Shown: piece after piece, positions 56,363-64,000 of the stretch | How the letters are laid out: every line of letters begins with the position of its first letter | How positions within the stretch are numbered: position 1 is the first letter of the stretch | Assembly (NCBI GenBank): GCA_944381495.1 | Contig: CALWLJ010000010.1 | Location: 61,242 to 125,241, forward strand | Direction of reading: 5' to 3' | Length of the DNA: 64,000 nt | Origin: an uncultured Mediterraneibacter sp. | Lineage (GTDB): Bacteria; Bacillota; Clostridia; Lachnospirales; Lachnospiraceae | The notes under the pieces: model-generated | Told to the model about the DNA's origin: nothing | What the model saw: the letters and a program-made list of their open reading frames with translations, nothing else | Database searches by the model: none | Program-made: the position numbers and the translations under genes

Positions 56363-57625
56363 TTATTCTTCTCTGTCGTTGGTCAGTTTCAGCTTGTCCA
56401 GCACATAGAACGTAAGTCCCATCAGCATTCCGACCACGCAGGCAAGTACCATTCCCGTCAGTTCGATGCTCCCCAGCTTCACTGTAATCCCGGACAGTCC
56501 GACTACAAAGATCACGGAAGTCATTGCCATATTTCTTGATCTCCCGTAATCCACCTGGGACTCAACAAGGACCCGGATACCGGACGTTCCAATCATGCCG
56601 TACAGCAGAAAGGAAATCCCCCCGATGACCGGACCTGGTATGGTATTGATCAGCGTGGTCACCTTTCCCAGGAAGGAGCAGATGATGGACAGCACCGCCG
56701 CCCCTCCGATGACGTACACGCTGTATACCTTGGTCATGGCCATAACTCCGATATTCTCTCCGTATGTTGTGGTAGGTACGGAACCGATCAGTCCAGAGAT
56801 CATAGTAGAGAGGTTGTCTCCCAGAAGAGAACGGTGCAGCCCCGGATCCTTCAGAAGATCTCTTCCTATGATCTTGCTGGTCACGATCTGATGTCCGATA
56901 TGCTCGGAAGTGATGACCAGCAGCACCGGGAGGATGATCACAATAGCCTCCCATTTAAACTTCGGCGCAGAAAAGTTGGGAATGGCAAACATGGAAGCCT
57001 CTGCTACCTTAGAGAAGTTAACAATACCGGTAAATAGCGCAGCCACATATCCCACAATAATAGCGATAAGGATCGGAATAACCGACAGAAATCCTCGGAA
57101 TACCACCGAACCCAGAACAGCGGTCAGCAATGTGGCGAGAAATACGATCACATTTCTTATATCAATAGTATCCACTCCCACAAGTCCTGCATTCTCAGCT
57201 GCATTTCCTGCAAGCTCCAGACCGATCAGCGCAACAACCGGCCCCATTGCCGCAGGCGGCAGCACGATATCGATCCAGTCCGACCCGAACTTATATATGA
57301 TAAATGCCAGCACACACCCCAGAAATCCTACTGCTACGAAACCGCCCAGAGCATAACTGTATCCCCACTTGGCGATCACCACCCCCGCCGGAGCGAGAAA
57401 TGCGAAGCTGGAGCCCAGATAAGCCGGCGCTCTGCCCTTTGTGATCAGGATAAAAAGAAGGGTTCCCACGCCATTCATAAACAGCACTACCGCCGGATTG
57501 ATCCCGAATACAAAAGGCACCAGCACCGATGCACCGAACATGGCGAACATGTGCTGGATACTAAGGGGCACCAGCAGCTTAAAGGGAACCTTTTCTTCCA
57601 CCTGTATGATTCTTTTGTTGTCCAT
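56363..57625 (-). CDS. uraA: Uracil/xanthine permease (NCS2 family, UraA-like)
   Basis: A nucleobase:proton symporter of 420 residues with about 14 membrane segments. The N-terminal VPLSIQHMFAMFGASVLVPF with its conserved histidine, GSSFAFLAPAG, and the NCS2 signature around VITSEHIGHQIVTSKIIG and GSVPTTTYGENIG match UraA. Uracil is the most likely substrate. It appears to stand alone; the 84-bp region before it shows no clear PyrR or purine-type leader. Confidence 0.92.
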   Translation of the reverse strand: MDNKRIIQVEEKVPFKLLVPLSIQHMFAMFGASVLVPFVFGINPAVVLFMNGVGTLLFILITKGRAPAYLGSSFAFLAPAGVVIAKWGYSYALGGFVAVGFLGCVLAFIIYKFGSDWIDIVLPPAAMGPVVALIGLELAGNAAENAGLVGVDTIDIRNVIVFLATLLTAVLGSVVFRGFLSVIPILIAIIVGYVAALFTGIVNFSKVAEASMFAIPNFSAPKFKWEAIVIILPVLLVITSEHIGHQIVTSKIIGRDLLKDPGLHRSLLGDNLSTMISGLIGSVPTTTYGENIGVMAMTKVYSVYVIGGAAVLSIICSFLGKVTTLINTIPGPVIGGISFLLYGMIGTSGIRVLVESQVDYGRSRNMAMTSVIFVVGLSGITVKLGSIELTGMVLACVVGMLMGLTFYVLDKLKLTNDREE

Positions 57626-57709
57626 TTTCCTTCCTCCTCTTTCACATTTTCTTTAGATAACCCGCTTTTTCCATTTTAGCACACTATCCTGTGAAAGGGA
57701 ATGAATGAA

Positions 57710-58762
57710 TTAGCCTTTCCAGACTTCATGGATCACTCTCCGTACATTTTCATAAGCTGCCTTCTCTATCTGCCGTTCGGTCAGGCCTGCCCGTTTCATC
57801 TCCTCCCAGACCTTTTCCATATCCTGTACATCCCGTATCCCATAAGGAAGAGAATCCCGGTCGAACCCGTCCAGGTCTGTCCCGAGAGCAAGAGCGTCTT
57901 CCCCTGCCTGATTCAGGATCCTGGCCGCGTGGAGCGCAATATCCATAAGCCCCGCCCGATCATTTCCGGTATCCGCCGCTTTTCTCTTTCCGGCCTTTTT
58001 CAGAAAAGCCGAGTAAAAATTCACACCAGCCACACCGCCTTTATTTCCAAGTGCATGGAGCATCTCATCCGTCAGATTTCTCGGATGGGGGCAGAGCGCC
58101 CTGGCGTTGGAGTGGGAAGCTACAATTGGAAAACGGCTGACCTTTATGCAGTCCCAGAATCCGCCGTCTGACAGATGGGATACATCGATGAGCATTCCCA
58201 GGTCATTCATCCGCTCCACAACTTCCTTTCCAAAAGGCTTAAGACCTCTGAACATGACTTCCGGATCCAGGCTGTTTGGACTGCCCAGGCAGTTTTCATA
58301 ATTCCAAGTAAGGGTGACCAGACGGATTCCTTTCTCATATAACTCCTCCAGCCGTTCCATTTTCCCGTTCAGGACGCCGCCCTCCTCCAGCGTCAGGATC
58401 CCCGCGATCCGTCCGTCCATGTGAGCGTGATCCAGATCCTGCTCTGAAGCTGCAATGACAAAAGAATCGTCCTCAGCTTTCCGTGCAGAAGAGATCATAT
58501 TCAATACACTTTCATATGCAGGATCCCAGGCAGAAGCGACGACTCTGCGGCGTCCCTTCCCTGATCTGCCGGATTCCATCTGATCTTCATATGTCTTCTC
58601 ACCATACCTTGCAGCATTTACAAAGCACGCGAAGAACTGGGCTTTTGCTCCTGCTCTTTTCAGTCTCTCCACATCCACGCACAGCTGGTTTCTGTGGAGA
58701 GACTCTCCTGCTCTTTTCTCAAGTTCACTTATCGTATCACAATGCATGTCGATCCATCTCAT
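57710..58762 (-). CDS. Membrane dipeptidase family protein (peptidase M19)
   Basis: A zinc-dependent dipeptidase of 350 residues. Metal ligands are seen in WIDMHCDTI (His and Asp), the glutamate in LTLEEGGVL, and histidines in LIDVSHLSD and VASHSNARAL; GTDLDGFD is near the C-terminus. Bacterial members hydrolyse varied dipeptides, including D-residue ones. Despite the family name there is no membrane anchor. GGAGAG lies somewhat far upstream of the ATG. Confidence 0.93.
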   Translation of the reverse strand: MRWIDMHCDTISELEKRAGESLHRNQLCVDVERLKRAGAKAQFFACFVNAARYGEKTYEDQMESGRSGKGRRRVVASAWDPAYESVLNMISSARKAEDDSFVIAASEQDLDHAHMDGRIAGILTLEEGGVLNGKMERLEELYEKGIRLVTLTWNYENCLGSPNSLDPEVMFRGLKPFGKEVVERMNDLGMLIDVSHLSDGGFWDCIKVSRFPIVASHSNARALCPHPRNLTDEMLHALGNKGGVAGVNFYSAFLKKAGKRKAADTGNDRAGLMDIALHAARILNQAGEDALALGTDLDGFDRDSLPYGIRDVQDMEKVWEEMKRAGLTERQIEKAAYENVRRVIHEVWKG

Positions 58763-58818
58763 AGATAACAGCGGCTCTCCTTTTCATTTTTTTCGTGGCG
58801 TCTCCCCCGCTTTTCATC

Positions 58819-60207
58819 TTATGCATGAGGGATATCTGTGTATTCACTGATCTCTCTGCTGACCGTGCAGAGATCTTCCACCGACAGATCATGCAGCCTG
58901 TCATGCCCGGTTACCCTCGCGAACATCTTCAGCTCCTCCAGAGAAACATTCAGGTAATTCGCTACCCTTGCTGCCGCCGTGTCCTCGTGGAGACGTTCTC
59001 TCAGATCTTCATCCTGAGTAGCGATTCCCATCGGACACATGCCGGTCCCGCAGATCCGGTACTGCTGGCAGGCCATGGCCATAAGAGGCGCTGATGCCAC
59101 TGCCACAGCATCCGCCCCCATTGCGATTGCCTTGGCAAAGTCAGAGGAAACTCTCAGACCGCCGGTAATGATCAGACTGATGTCTGTGCCCACACTGTCC
59201 AGATATTTTCTTGCCCGATAAAGGGCATAGATGGTGGGAACACTGGCAGAATCTCTGAGAAGCCTGGGCGATGAACCGGTCGCCCCTCCTCTGCCATCGA
59301 TGGTAATAAAGTCCGGCTCCGCGTAAACGCAGAACGCCAGGTCCCTCTCAATCCGTCCCGCGGCGATCTTCACACCGATGGGCCTTCCCTCCGAGGCATA
59401 TCTAAGCTGACTGATCAGAGTCTTCAAGTCTTCTTTCCTCTCGATTCCCGGAAATCGTGCCGGCGCGATCACATCTTTTCCTATCGGTTTATTCCGGATC
59501 CTGCTGATCTCACGGGTTACCTTTTCACCTGGAAGATGACCGCCCATCCCGGGTTTGGTCCCCTGACCGATCTTGATCTCAATAGCATCCGAATTCCTGA
59601 GATTCTCCGGAGTAACACTGTAAAGATTTCCCACATATTCAAAAATATATTTCTCCGCAGCTTCCATCTCCTCGGGCAGGATACCGCCTTCTCCTGAACA
59701 CATGGCCGTATGCGCCATGGCTGATCCTTTTGCCAGCGATATTTTCGCCTCTCTGGAAAGAGCTCCGAAGGACATATGGGAAATATAGACCGGATTGTCC
59801 AGTATGAGGGGTTTTGCAGCGTGTTTTCCAATAATCGTCTTAGTATCTATCGGTGCGTTCTCATCCAGAGGCATGGGGTCCAGCTGTGCACCCAGGATAA
59901 GGATATCATCCCAGCCAGGCATAGGTATCTCCGTGCCCATAGCCGCCGAAATACTTTTCCCTGTCACAGCCATCTCATGGATTTCCTTCATATACCGGCA
60001 ACTGTTGTCCTCGCGGACAAATTCCTTTGGATAATCCAGTGTCCTCGCCTTTTTCCTCGGTACTTTCTCTGACTGCTCCTCTTTGTAAACTGTAAATTTC
60101 TCCGTAGACTGATGACAGACCGGACATTCCTTCAGTTCTGAAAACTTCCGTCCTTCCTTTTCTTCATCAAAAACATACCCGCATATGCTGCATCTGTACT
60201 TTGCCAT
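58819..60207 (-). CDS. Rubredoxin-fused glutamate synthase-like FMN oxidoreductase
   Basis: The N-terminus is a rubredoxin-like iron site (CSICGYVFDEE and ECPVCHQ, residues 5-45). The rest is the glutamate synthase FMN barrel: NPVYISHMSFGALSREAK, QGTKPGMGGHLPG, DGRGGATGSSP and the 3Fe-4S cysteines in CQQYRICGTGMCPMG. There is no glutaminase domain, so it may accept ammonia or act as a different FMN enzyme, as in archaeal GltB-type proteins. I start at the ATG at 60205-60207 behind AGGAGG. No small subunit lies nearby. Confidence 0.9.
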   Translation of the reverse strand: MAKYRCSICGYVFDEEKEGRKFSELKECPVCHQSTEKFTVYKEEQSEKVPRKKARTLDYPKEFVREDNSCRYMKEIHEMAVTGKSISAAMGTEIPMPGWDDILILGAQLDPMPLDENAPIDTKTIIGKHAAKPLILDNPVYISHMSFGALSREAKISLAKGSAMAHTAMCSGEGGILPEEMEAAEKYIFEYVGNLYSVTPENLRNSDAIEIKIGQGTKPGMGGHLPGEKVTREISRIRNKPIGKDVIAPARFPGIERKEDLKTLISQLRYASEGRPIGVKIAAGRIERDLAFCVYAEPDFITIDGRGGATGSSPRLLRDSASVPTIYALYRARKYLDSVGTDISLIITGGLRVSSDFAKAIAMGADAVAVASAPLMAMACQQYRICGTGMCPMGIATQDEDLRERLHEDTAAARVANYLNVSLEELKMFARVTGHDRLHDLSVEDLCTVSREISEYTDIPHA

Positions 60208-60258
60208 TTTTTCCCTCCTGTTCTGTTTCCTTATTCTGCTTTTCCCGTTCAGATCCTT

Positions 60259-60296
60259 TCCTGTCATTTGACAGGACTTTATATGACCATTATAGC
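60259..60296. promoter_or_regulatory. Palindrome and divergent promoter region
   Basis: A perfect palindrome TCCTGTCATTTGACAGGA (60259-60276) contains a + strand -35 TTGACA (60268-60273), followed after 17 bases by TATAGC (60291-60296), reading toward the amidotransferase gene. A TATAAT on the minus strand (60289-60294) could serve the GltB-like gene. The palindrome could be an operator for both. Confidence 0.5.
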
Positions 60297-60449
60297 GGAG
60301 GCTTCCAGAATTTGCCATGTATAGCTTTCCTGTTTTTTACATATGCTTTCAATAATGGTTGATGTCTGCTGCAGATCATCCGCCAGTTCATACTGCGTTA
60401 TATAAAATGTGAAAATATATCAAACAGAACTTTATTAAAGGAGCTCACT

Positions 60450-61181
60450 ATGGAACCTGTTATCGGAATCGTCATGTGCGGTTTTTCTGAAAACCGGCAA
60501 TTCGTGACCAATCCATACATTCAGTCTGTCCGCTACGCTAAAGGCATCCCTGTCGTCCTGCCTCTGATCCGCTGCGACCATATCCTGGAGGAATATATCC
60601 GGTTGTTCGACGGATTCCTGTTCTGCGGAGGCGGAGACATCACGCCTCTCCTTTTCGGCGAAGAGCCAAAAAACGGGAACGGCAGAACTGATGTTACGGT
60701 CGATCTGTTCCAGATCCGACTTATGAAAAAGGTTCTTGCCTCTGAAAAACCAGTCCTTGCCATCTGCCGGGGCATGCAGGTCATGAGCGTAGCCTGCGGC
60801 GGAAGTATCTGGCAGGATATGTCCCTTATTCCAGGCGAAACTCTTGATCATATGCAGCAGTCCGCTTCCCGGAATGAAGTAAGTCACCACATCCGCACGG
60901 AACGCGGCTCTCTGCTCCGGAGATATATCGGATCTTCCCTTTATGTAAACAGTTTTCATCATCAGGCTGTAAACAAACCCGGGAAAGGCGTGACCATAAC
61001 AGCCAGAGCAAAAGACAACACCATCGAAGCCATAGAAGTTTCCGCCCACCCTTTCGCAATAGGCGTGCAGTGGCATCCGGAATGCATGTACCGCACCTCC
61101 CCGGAAATGCGATCCCTCTTCCATGAATTTGTTCTTCATTCACTCATAAATCCCTCTTCCGCGGGACATAATAGACTCTGA
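60450..61181 (+). CDS. Gamma-glutamyl-gamma-aminobutyrate hydrolase family protein (class I GATase-like)
   Basis: A PuuD-like hydrolase of 243 residues. The nucleophile is C106 in LAICRGMQVM, with histidine and glutamate in GVQWHPE; the FCGGGDITP segment is typical. Family members cleave gamma-glutamyl amides, for example in putrescine or ethanolamine breakdown. AAAGGAG precedes the ATG. The neighbours do not reveal the substrate. Confidence 0.9.
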   Translation: MEPVIGIVMCGFSENRQFVTNPYIQSVRYAKGIPVVLPLIRCDHILEEYIRLFDGFLFCGGGDITPLLFGEEPKNGNGRTDVTVDLFQIRLMKKVLASEKPVLAICRGMQVMSVACGGSIWQDMSLIPGETLDHMQQSASRNEVSHHIRTERGSLLRRYIGSSLYVNSFHHQAVNKPGKGVTITARAKDNTIEAIEVSAHPFAIGVQWHPECMYRTSPEMRSLFHEFVLHSLINPSSAGHNRL

Positions 61182-61223
61182 ACTTTGTTTCAAATATATT
61201 ATTTTCTAAGGAGGGTTACAGCC

Positions 61224-61406
61224 ATGTCAGAAATATCTGTTCTTGACCTGCAGAATCTGCGCCATCTGATCGGAGGATACTCCACCACACACTGCAAGAT
61301 GACAGACTATGCATCCAAAGCACAGGATCCGGAGATCAAAAAACTCTTCCAGGATGCCGCCGATTCCGCCATGAAAAACAAACAGGAACTTATGAAATTC
61401 CTGTAG
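61224..61406 (+). CDS. Small conserved protein next to a coat protein gene
   Basis: A 60-residue helical protein with an AAGGAGG site before the chosen ATG. It starts SEISVLDLQNLRHLIGGY and carries a charged helix with KAQDPEIKKLFQDAADSA. This resembles the small proteins that accompany CotF-type coat proteins in Clostridia, and could pack as a ferritin-like half. The function is unknown; with the next gene it is probably a spore coat or spore-associated pair. Confidence 0.7.
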   Translation: MSEISVLDLQNLRHLIGGYSTTHCKMTDYASKAQDPEIKKLFQDAADSAMKNKQELMKFL

Positions 61407-61468
61407 GCACTGTTCAAGACCATAACATTGAATTGCTCGATAACATCAAAATACAGCGAGGTAGGAAA

Positions 61469-61708
61469 ATGGACGAAAAGACAATGGTAGCCGACGCCCT
61501 TGTCGGCATAAACGGAGAACTGAAAATGTTCGGGGATATGATTCCGCAGACAGAAAACAAAGAACTGAAGCAATGCCTGAAACAGATCCGCAATCAATGC
61601 GAAATGTCCCAGGAAAAAATGTACGACGCTGCCCGGGAACGAAGCTATTACGTGCCGGCAGCTAAGGCGACTCAGGAAGAGATCAGCCATGTCAGATCAA
61701 TAATCTAA
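61469..61708 (+). CDS. CotF-family spore coat protein
   Basis: A 79-residue protein starting MDEKTMVADALVGINGELKM, with MIPQTENKELKQCLKQIRNQ and the tail RSYYVPAAKATQEEI. The tyrosine pair and helical layout match the short CotF-like coat proteins of Clostridia. The ATG at 61469 follows GAGG; the frame opens 12 codons earlier without a site. It lies 62 bp after the small conserved gene. A 22-bp repeat array begins right after its stop codon. Confidence 0.8.
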   Translation: MDEKTMVADALVGINGELKMFGDMIPQTENKELKQCLKQIRNQCEMSQEKMYDAARERSYYVPAAKATQEEISHVRSII

Positions 61709-61710
61709 CG

Positions 61711-61841
61711 TTTGGGGACGTAGTAAAATCGAGTTTTACTACGTCCCCAATTGAAATTCAGTGTGTCCCAAATCGGGATTCACTGTGTCCCAAATTGAAT
61801 TTGACTACGTCCCAAATCGCAATTCAGTGTGTCCCAAACCT
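61711..61841. repeat. 22-bp-period repeat array, copy C
   Basis: Begins with an inverted repeat GGGGACGTAGT ... ACTACGTCCCC (61714-61748) and continues with units ending GTGTGTCCC, CTGTGTCCC, CTACGTCCC and GTGTGTCCC. GTCCC ends fall at 61747, 61769, 61791, 61813 and 61835, exactly 22 bp apart. It fills the space between the CotF-type gene and the convergent HAD gene. Confidence 0.9.
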
Positions 61842-61843
61842 GC

Positions 61844-62719
61844 TCAAAGCTTTAAAATAAAGGATTCTACAGCCTTCGCCACCCCATCCTGGTTATTGGA
61901 CGCAGTAATGCGGTCTGCTTTTTCTTTTAATAAAGAAACGGCATTGCCCATTGCGATTTTCAGCCCCGCCTCCCGGAACATGGACAGATCATTCTCTCCG
62001 TCTCCAATTGCGGCCGTCTCTTCTTTTGTGATACCAAGATACTTCTGCAGCGCACGGAGAGCATTTCCTTTGGAAGCTCCGCTGGAAAAAACCTCTACAT
62101 AGATACCGGTGTATGCGGAGTAAAGCTGCGGGAAGTGTTTCAGAATATTTCTCACCTTCTTTTCAGATGAAGGCGACATGAAATAGAACTGGATTTCTTC
62201 GATGCCATACGGTGTATTGCGTACTGTTTCTCGCATATCACGTACCCATCTCACGCCTCCGGCGTCTTTTCCGTAAATCAGATGGCCCAACGCCACAAGA
62301 ATCCTGCCCTGAAGAAGATATTCATGATTGATATGGGAAGTCACTCCCACACCGATATTGCGGCATGCATTCAGAAGATCCAGCGCAGCTTTTTTCCCGA
62401 TCATTTTCTGAAAGATTGCCCTGTTTTCTTTTATATCTGTGATCTGAGCACCGTTTGATGTGATCACATATCGAAATAAATCTCTATTTTTTCTGATATC
62501 TTCTTCCTTTTTCCTCCAGCTGCCGACACCGTCCATCATATCACTGACTGTTCCCGCCGCCAGTCTGTGAGGCAGGCATGCCATGCTCCTTCCTGTAGTT
62601 GGAACTACAATAATGCCTGAAGCTGCTGCTTTTCTCAGCGCATTTATTGTGTTATCTGTAATACGGCTCCGGCTGTCCAGACAGGTTCCGTCCATATCAA
62701 CCGCAAATAATCTAATCAT
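61844..62719 (-). CDS. Cof-type HAD-IIB family phosphatase
   Basis: A 291-residue HAD hydrolase with motif I LFAVDMDGTCLD, motif II VPTTGRSM, motif III lysine in SSGASKGNALRAL and motif IV AIGDGENDLSMF. The large cap insert (about 80-200) marks type IIB. Such enzymes dephosphorylate sugar phosphates or flavin precursors; the substrate here is unknown. It is convergent with the CotF-type gene. Confidence 0.92.
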   Translation of the reverse strand: MIRLFAVDMDGTCLDSRSRITDNTINALRKAAASGIIVVPTTGRSMACLPHRLAAGTVSDMMDGVGSWRKKEEDIRKNRDLFRYVITSNGAQITDIKENRAIFQKMIGKKAALDLLNACRNIGVGVTSHINHEYLLQGRILVALGHLIYGKDAGGVRWVRDMRETVRNTPYGIEEIQFYFMSPSSEKKVRNILKHFPQLYSAYTGIYVEVFSSGASKGNALRALQKYLGITKEETAAIGDGENDLSMFREAGLKIAMGNAVSLLKEKADRITASNNQDGVAKAVESFILKL

Positions 62720-62772
62720 TTTATCCCTCTCTGCAAACCATTCGTCAACACGTCAACAGTACTGATCATCTG

Positions 62773-62970
62773 CTACAGTAAACCATAGACTTCATACATA
62801 CTGATCAGGCTCTGATAAGTCATCTTTCTGCCCATCAGCTGCCGGTATGTTGCTGATTTTGTTTTTCCCTTCTCTTTCAGATCATCCATCTGTCTCTGTA
62901 TGCTGTCGTATTCTTTCCTGACGTTATCCAGCATCTTTTCAAATGCCTCCAGTCTCTGCTGATCATTCAT
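62773..62970 (-). CDS. Possible independent 65-residue protein, in frame inside the MBL gene
   Basis: An in-frame ATG at 62968-62970 is preceded by AAAGGGAG six bases upstream. It would give a helical protein starting MNDQQRLEAFEKMLDNVRKE and ending SMYEVYGLL. The layout resembles small stand-alone proteins of Lachnospiraceae as I recall them, which I cannot verify here. Either the MBL gene was fused to such a gene by loss of its stop codon, or both products are made. Confidence 0.45.
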   Translation of the reverse strand: MNDQQRLEAFEKMLDNVRKEYDSIQRQMDDLKEKGKTKSATYRQLMGRKMTYQSLISMYEVYGLL

Positions 62971-63825
62971 GGTATTCTCCCTTTCTGTAAATAATATATC
63001 ATGATCCGAAAGATCGATCGTTTCAAGATCATCCGGTATAAAAAGACGTCCGCTGAAATATTTCTTTCCTTCCTCCTTGTATCGTTCTTTTCTTCTGAGA
63101 ATGTCCGTATCCTCTGTATGATAAAGAAGCAAATTCCTTACGCTCACTTCCTCTGCCTTCTCACATGCATCCTTTACTGTAGAATGATGTTTTTCATAAG
63201 GTCTGAATCTTTCCGCGTCTCCGTCCAGACAGAATGCTTCATGAAGCAGCCATTTACTGTTTGCGGCATATTTTTCCACTGTTTCGTTACATGGCTCATC
63301 TCCGCAGCATGTAAGCCAGTTACTGTCATCCAACATGATCCTGAAGCCAAACTGCTTTGCCTTGGAGGAATGAATATCAAAGAAACAAACCTTGTGATCG
63401 ATAATTTCTTTTTCCTCGCCGTCCTTTACTTCGATCAGCTTCACATTCTTTCCAATAAAGCAGGTTTCTTTTTTTGTAAGGAGCATATCTGCTGTCTTCT
63501 TAAGAATATGTATAACCTCATCATGACCGTATATTCTGACAGAGCCTTCATATTCTTTCTGTTTCATAGCCTGGCAGATCATCCTCAGCATCCATATGAT
63601 TCCGAGAATATGGTCCATATGTCTGTGTGTCACAAAAATATCTTTGATATCCTTCCAATTGATAGATACCCGCTTCAGTTGTGTAAGAATTGTTCCCCCG
63701 CTACCGCCGTCTATCAGAAAATACTTTTCGCTGCTCAGAGGCGCATCTCTTTCCCTCAGTACAAAACAGGTATTGTAGCATTCCGTTACAACAGCCCTCC
63801 CTGTTCCAAGCATTGTAATCTTCAT
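62773..63825 (-). CDS. Metallo-beta-lactamase fold hydrolase (RNase Z-like) with extra C-terminal helical segment
   Basis: A 350-residue protein. The first 285 residues or so are an MBL-fold hydrolase of the RNase Z type: MLGTGRAVVTECYNTC, the metal motif THRHMDHILG, and LLYHTEDTD near the end. A C-terminal helical segment of 65 residues (rich in Gln, Met, Lys and Glu) follows in the same frame and has its own start signal. I chose the ATG at 63823-63825 with GGAGG upstream; the longer frame reads into rRNA leader sequence. The substrate may be RNA or a small phosphodiester. Confidence 0.88.
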   Translation of the reverse strand: MKITMLGTGRAVVTECYNTCFVLRERDAPLSSEKYFLIDGGSGGTILTQLKRVSINWKDIKDIFVTHRHMDHILGIIWMLRMICQAMKQKEYEGSVRIYGHDEVIHILKKTADMLLTKKETCFIGKNVKLIEVKDGEEKEIIDHKVCFFDIHSSKAKQFGFRIMLDDSNWLTCCGDEPCNETVEKYAANSKWLLHEAFCLDGDAERFRPYEKHHSTVKDACEKAEEVSVRNLLLYHTEDTDILRRKERYKEEGKKYFSGRLFIPDDLETIDLSDHDILFTERENTMNDQQRLEAFEKMLDNVRKEYDSIQRQMDDLKEKGKTKSATYRQLMGRKMTYQSLISMYEVYGLL

Positions 63826-63862
63826 AACGTATCCTCCATATTCCAGAACAAAGAATCTTAAC

Positions 63863-63899
63863 AAAAAAAGAAATGTCATACCATATAGTACAACATTTC
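63863..63899 (-). terminator. rRNA operon terminator
   Basis: On the minus strand a stem GAAATGT with ACATTTC, extended by GTAC/GTAT pairing inside, is followed by TTTTTTTG. It lies about 85 bases after the 23S rRNA 3' end. Confidence 0.85.
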
Positions 63900-63984
63900 T
63901 TCCTCTCATTCCATATGTAAAACTCATGTACCTTCAAAACTACATACAAAGAATCAATCATCCATCTCTTCACCTATTCCGCTT

Positions 63985-64000
63985 TGGTTATGCCCTCGAC
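63985..64000 (-). rRNA. 23S ribosomal RNA, 3' end only
   Basis: Read on the minus strand the window edge is GTCGAGGGCATAACC, which matches the conserved 3' end of clostridial 23S rRNA (TAATAGGTCGAGGGC then TAACC). The gene runs leftward from beyond the right edge; the exact 3' end is within a few bases of 63985. No 5S rRNA follows before the terminator. Confidence 0.75.

Noticed and set aside
63701-63973. Open frame between the MBL gene and the rRNA gene
   Set aside because: It runs through the rRNA spacer and terminator and overlaps the start of a well-supported gene in another frame.

Overview
The window looks like chromosomal DNA of a spore-forming anaerobe of the Lachnospiraceae (Clostridia, Bacillota). 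The grounds are the hrcA-grpE-dnaK heat-shock order under a perfect CIRCE operator, Shine-Dalgarno sequences close to AGGAGG, GerMN and CotF-type sporulation proteins, a BclA-like collagen protein, LytTR/GHKL two-component pairs, and the 23S rRNA 3' end at the right edge. The species cannot be fixed from sequence alone. Most genes in the first 30 kb lie on the minus strand.

Region by region. 1-12.9 kb holds the start of dnaK, then grpE, hrcA, hemW, lepA, holA, comEC, a GerMN lipoprotein, an OmpR-type response regulator with its histidine kinase, and a ComEA-like lipoprotein. 13-21.4 kb is amino acid biosynthesis: argC, a GNAT gene, argJ, argB and argD for ornithine, and proB-proA for proline; argG lies apart at 39.4 kb behind a similar palindromic promoter. 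21.6-26.7 kb carries redox and repair genes (nitroreductase, a Nif11-like small protein, an iron alcohol dehydrogenase, a nicotinamidase-like hydrolase, an OGG-type glycosylase, a CcdA-TlpA fusion). 26.9-35.3 kb looks like a 5-oxoproline/amino-acid utilisation locus around a LysR regulator: pxpB, pxpC and a 2-hydroxyacid dehydrogenase in one operon, an RraA-family gene, an aminotransferase, a dicarboxylate/amino acid symporter, and pxpA.

35.5-38.4 kb has a collagen-like surface protein next to a family 2 glycosyltransferase, then an SRAP gene. 40.9-46.1 kb is an accessory patch: an Rpn-type nuclease, a GtrA gene whose 3' end runs into a remnant of a family 3 glycosidase, a family 43 glycosidase, and an AAA-ATPase/PD-(D/E)XK protein. 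46.2-55.1 kb has two related LytTR/GHKL signalling pairs facing away from each other, a 188-bp inverted-repeat element between them, and a large membrane-anchored family 3 glycosidase with swapped domain order. The rest holds a C39-like protease, a uracil-type permease, a dipeptidase, a rubredoxin-GltB oxidoreductase, a class I amidotransferase hydrolase, two small coat-type proteins, a HAD phosphatase and a metallo-hydrolase, ending at an rRNA operon terminator.

The most unusual signal is a repeat family with an exact 22-bp period at three places (15.65, 17.5 and 61.7 kb), two of them inside the arginine operon. Other leads are a 92-bp tandem repeat between grpE and dnaK, a possible leader peptide before argC, ribosome binding sites inside hairpins (comEA, family 3 glycosidase), an in-frame internal start in the last gene, and a 23S gene with no 5S before its terminator.
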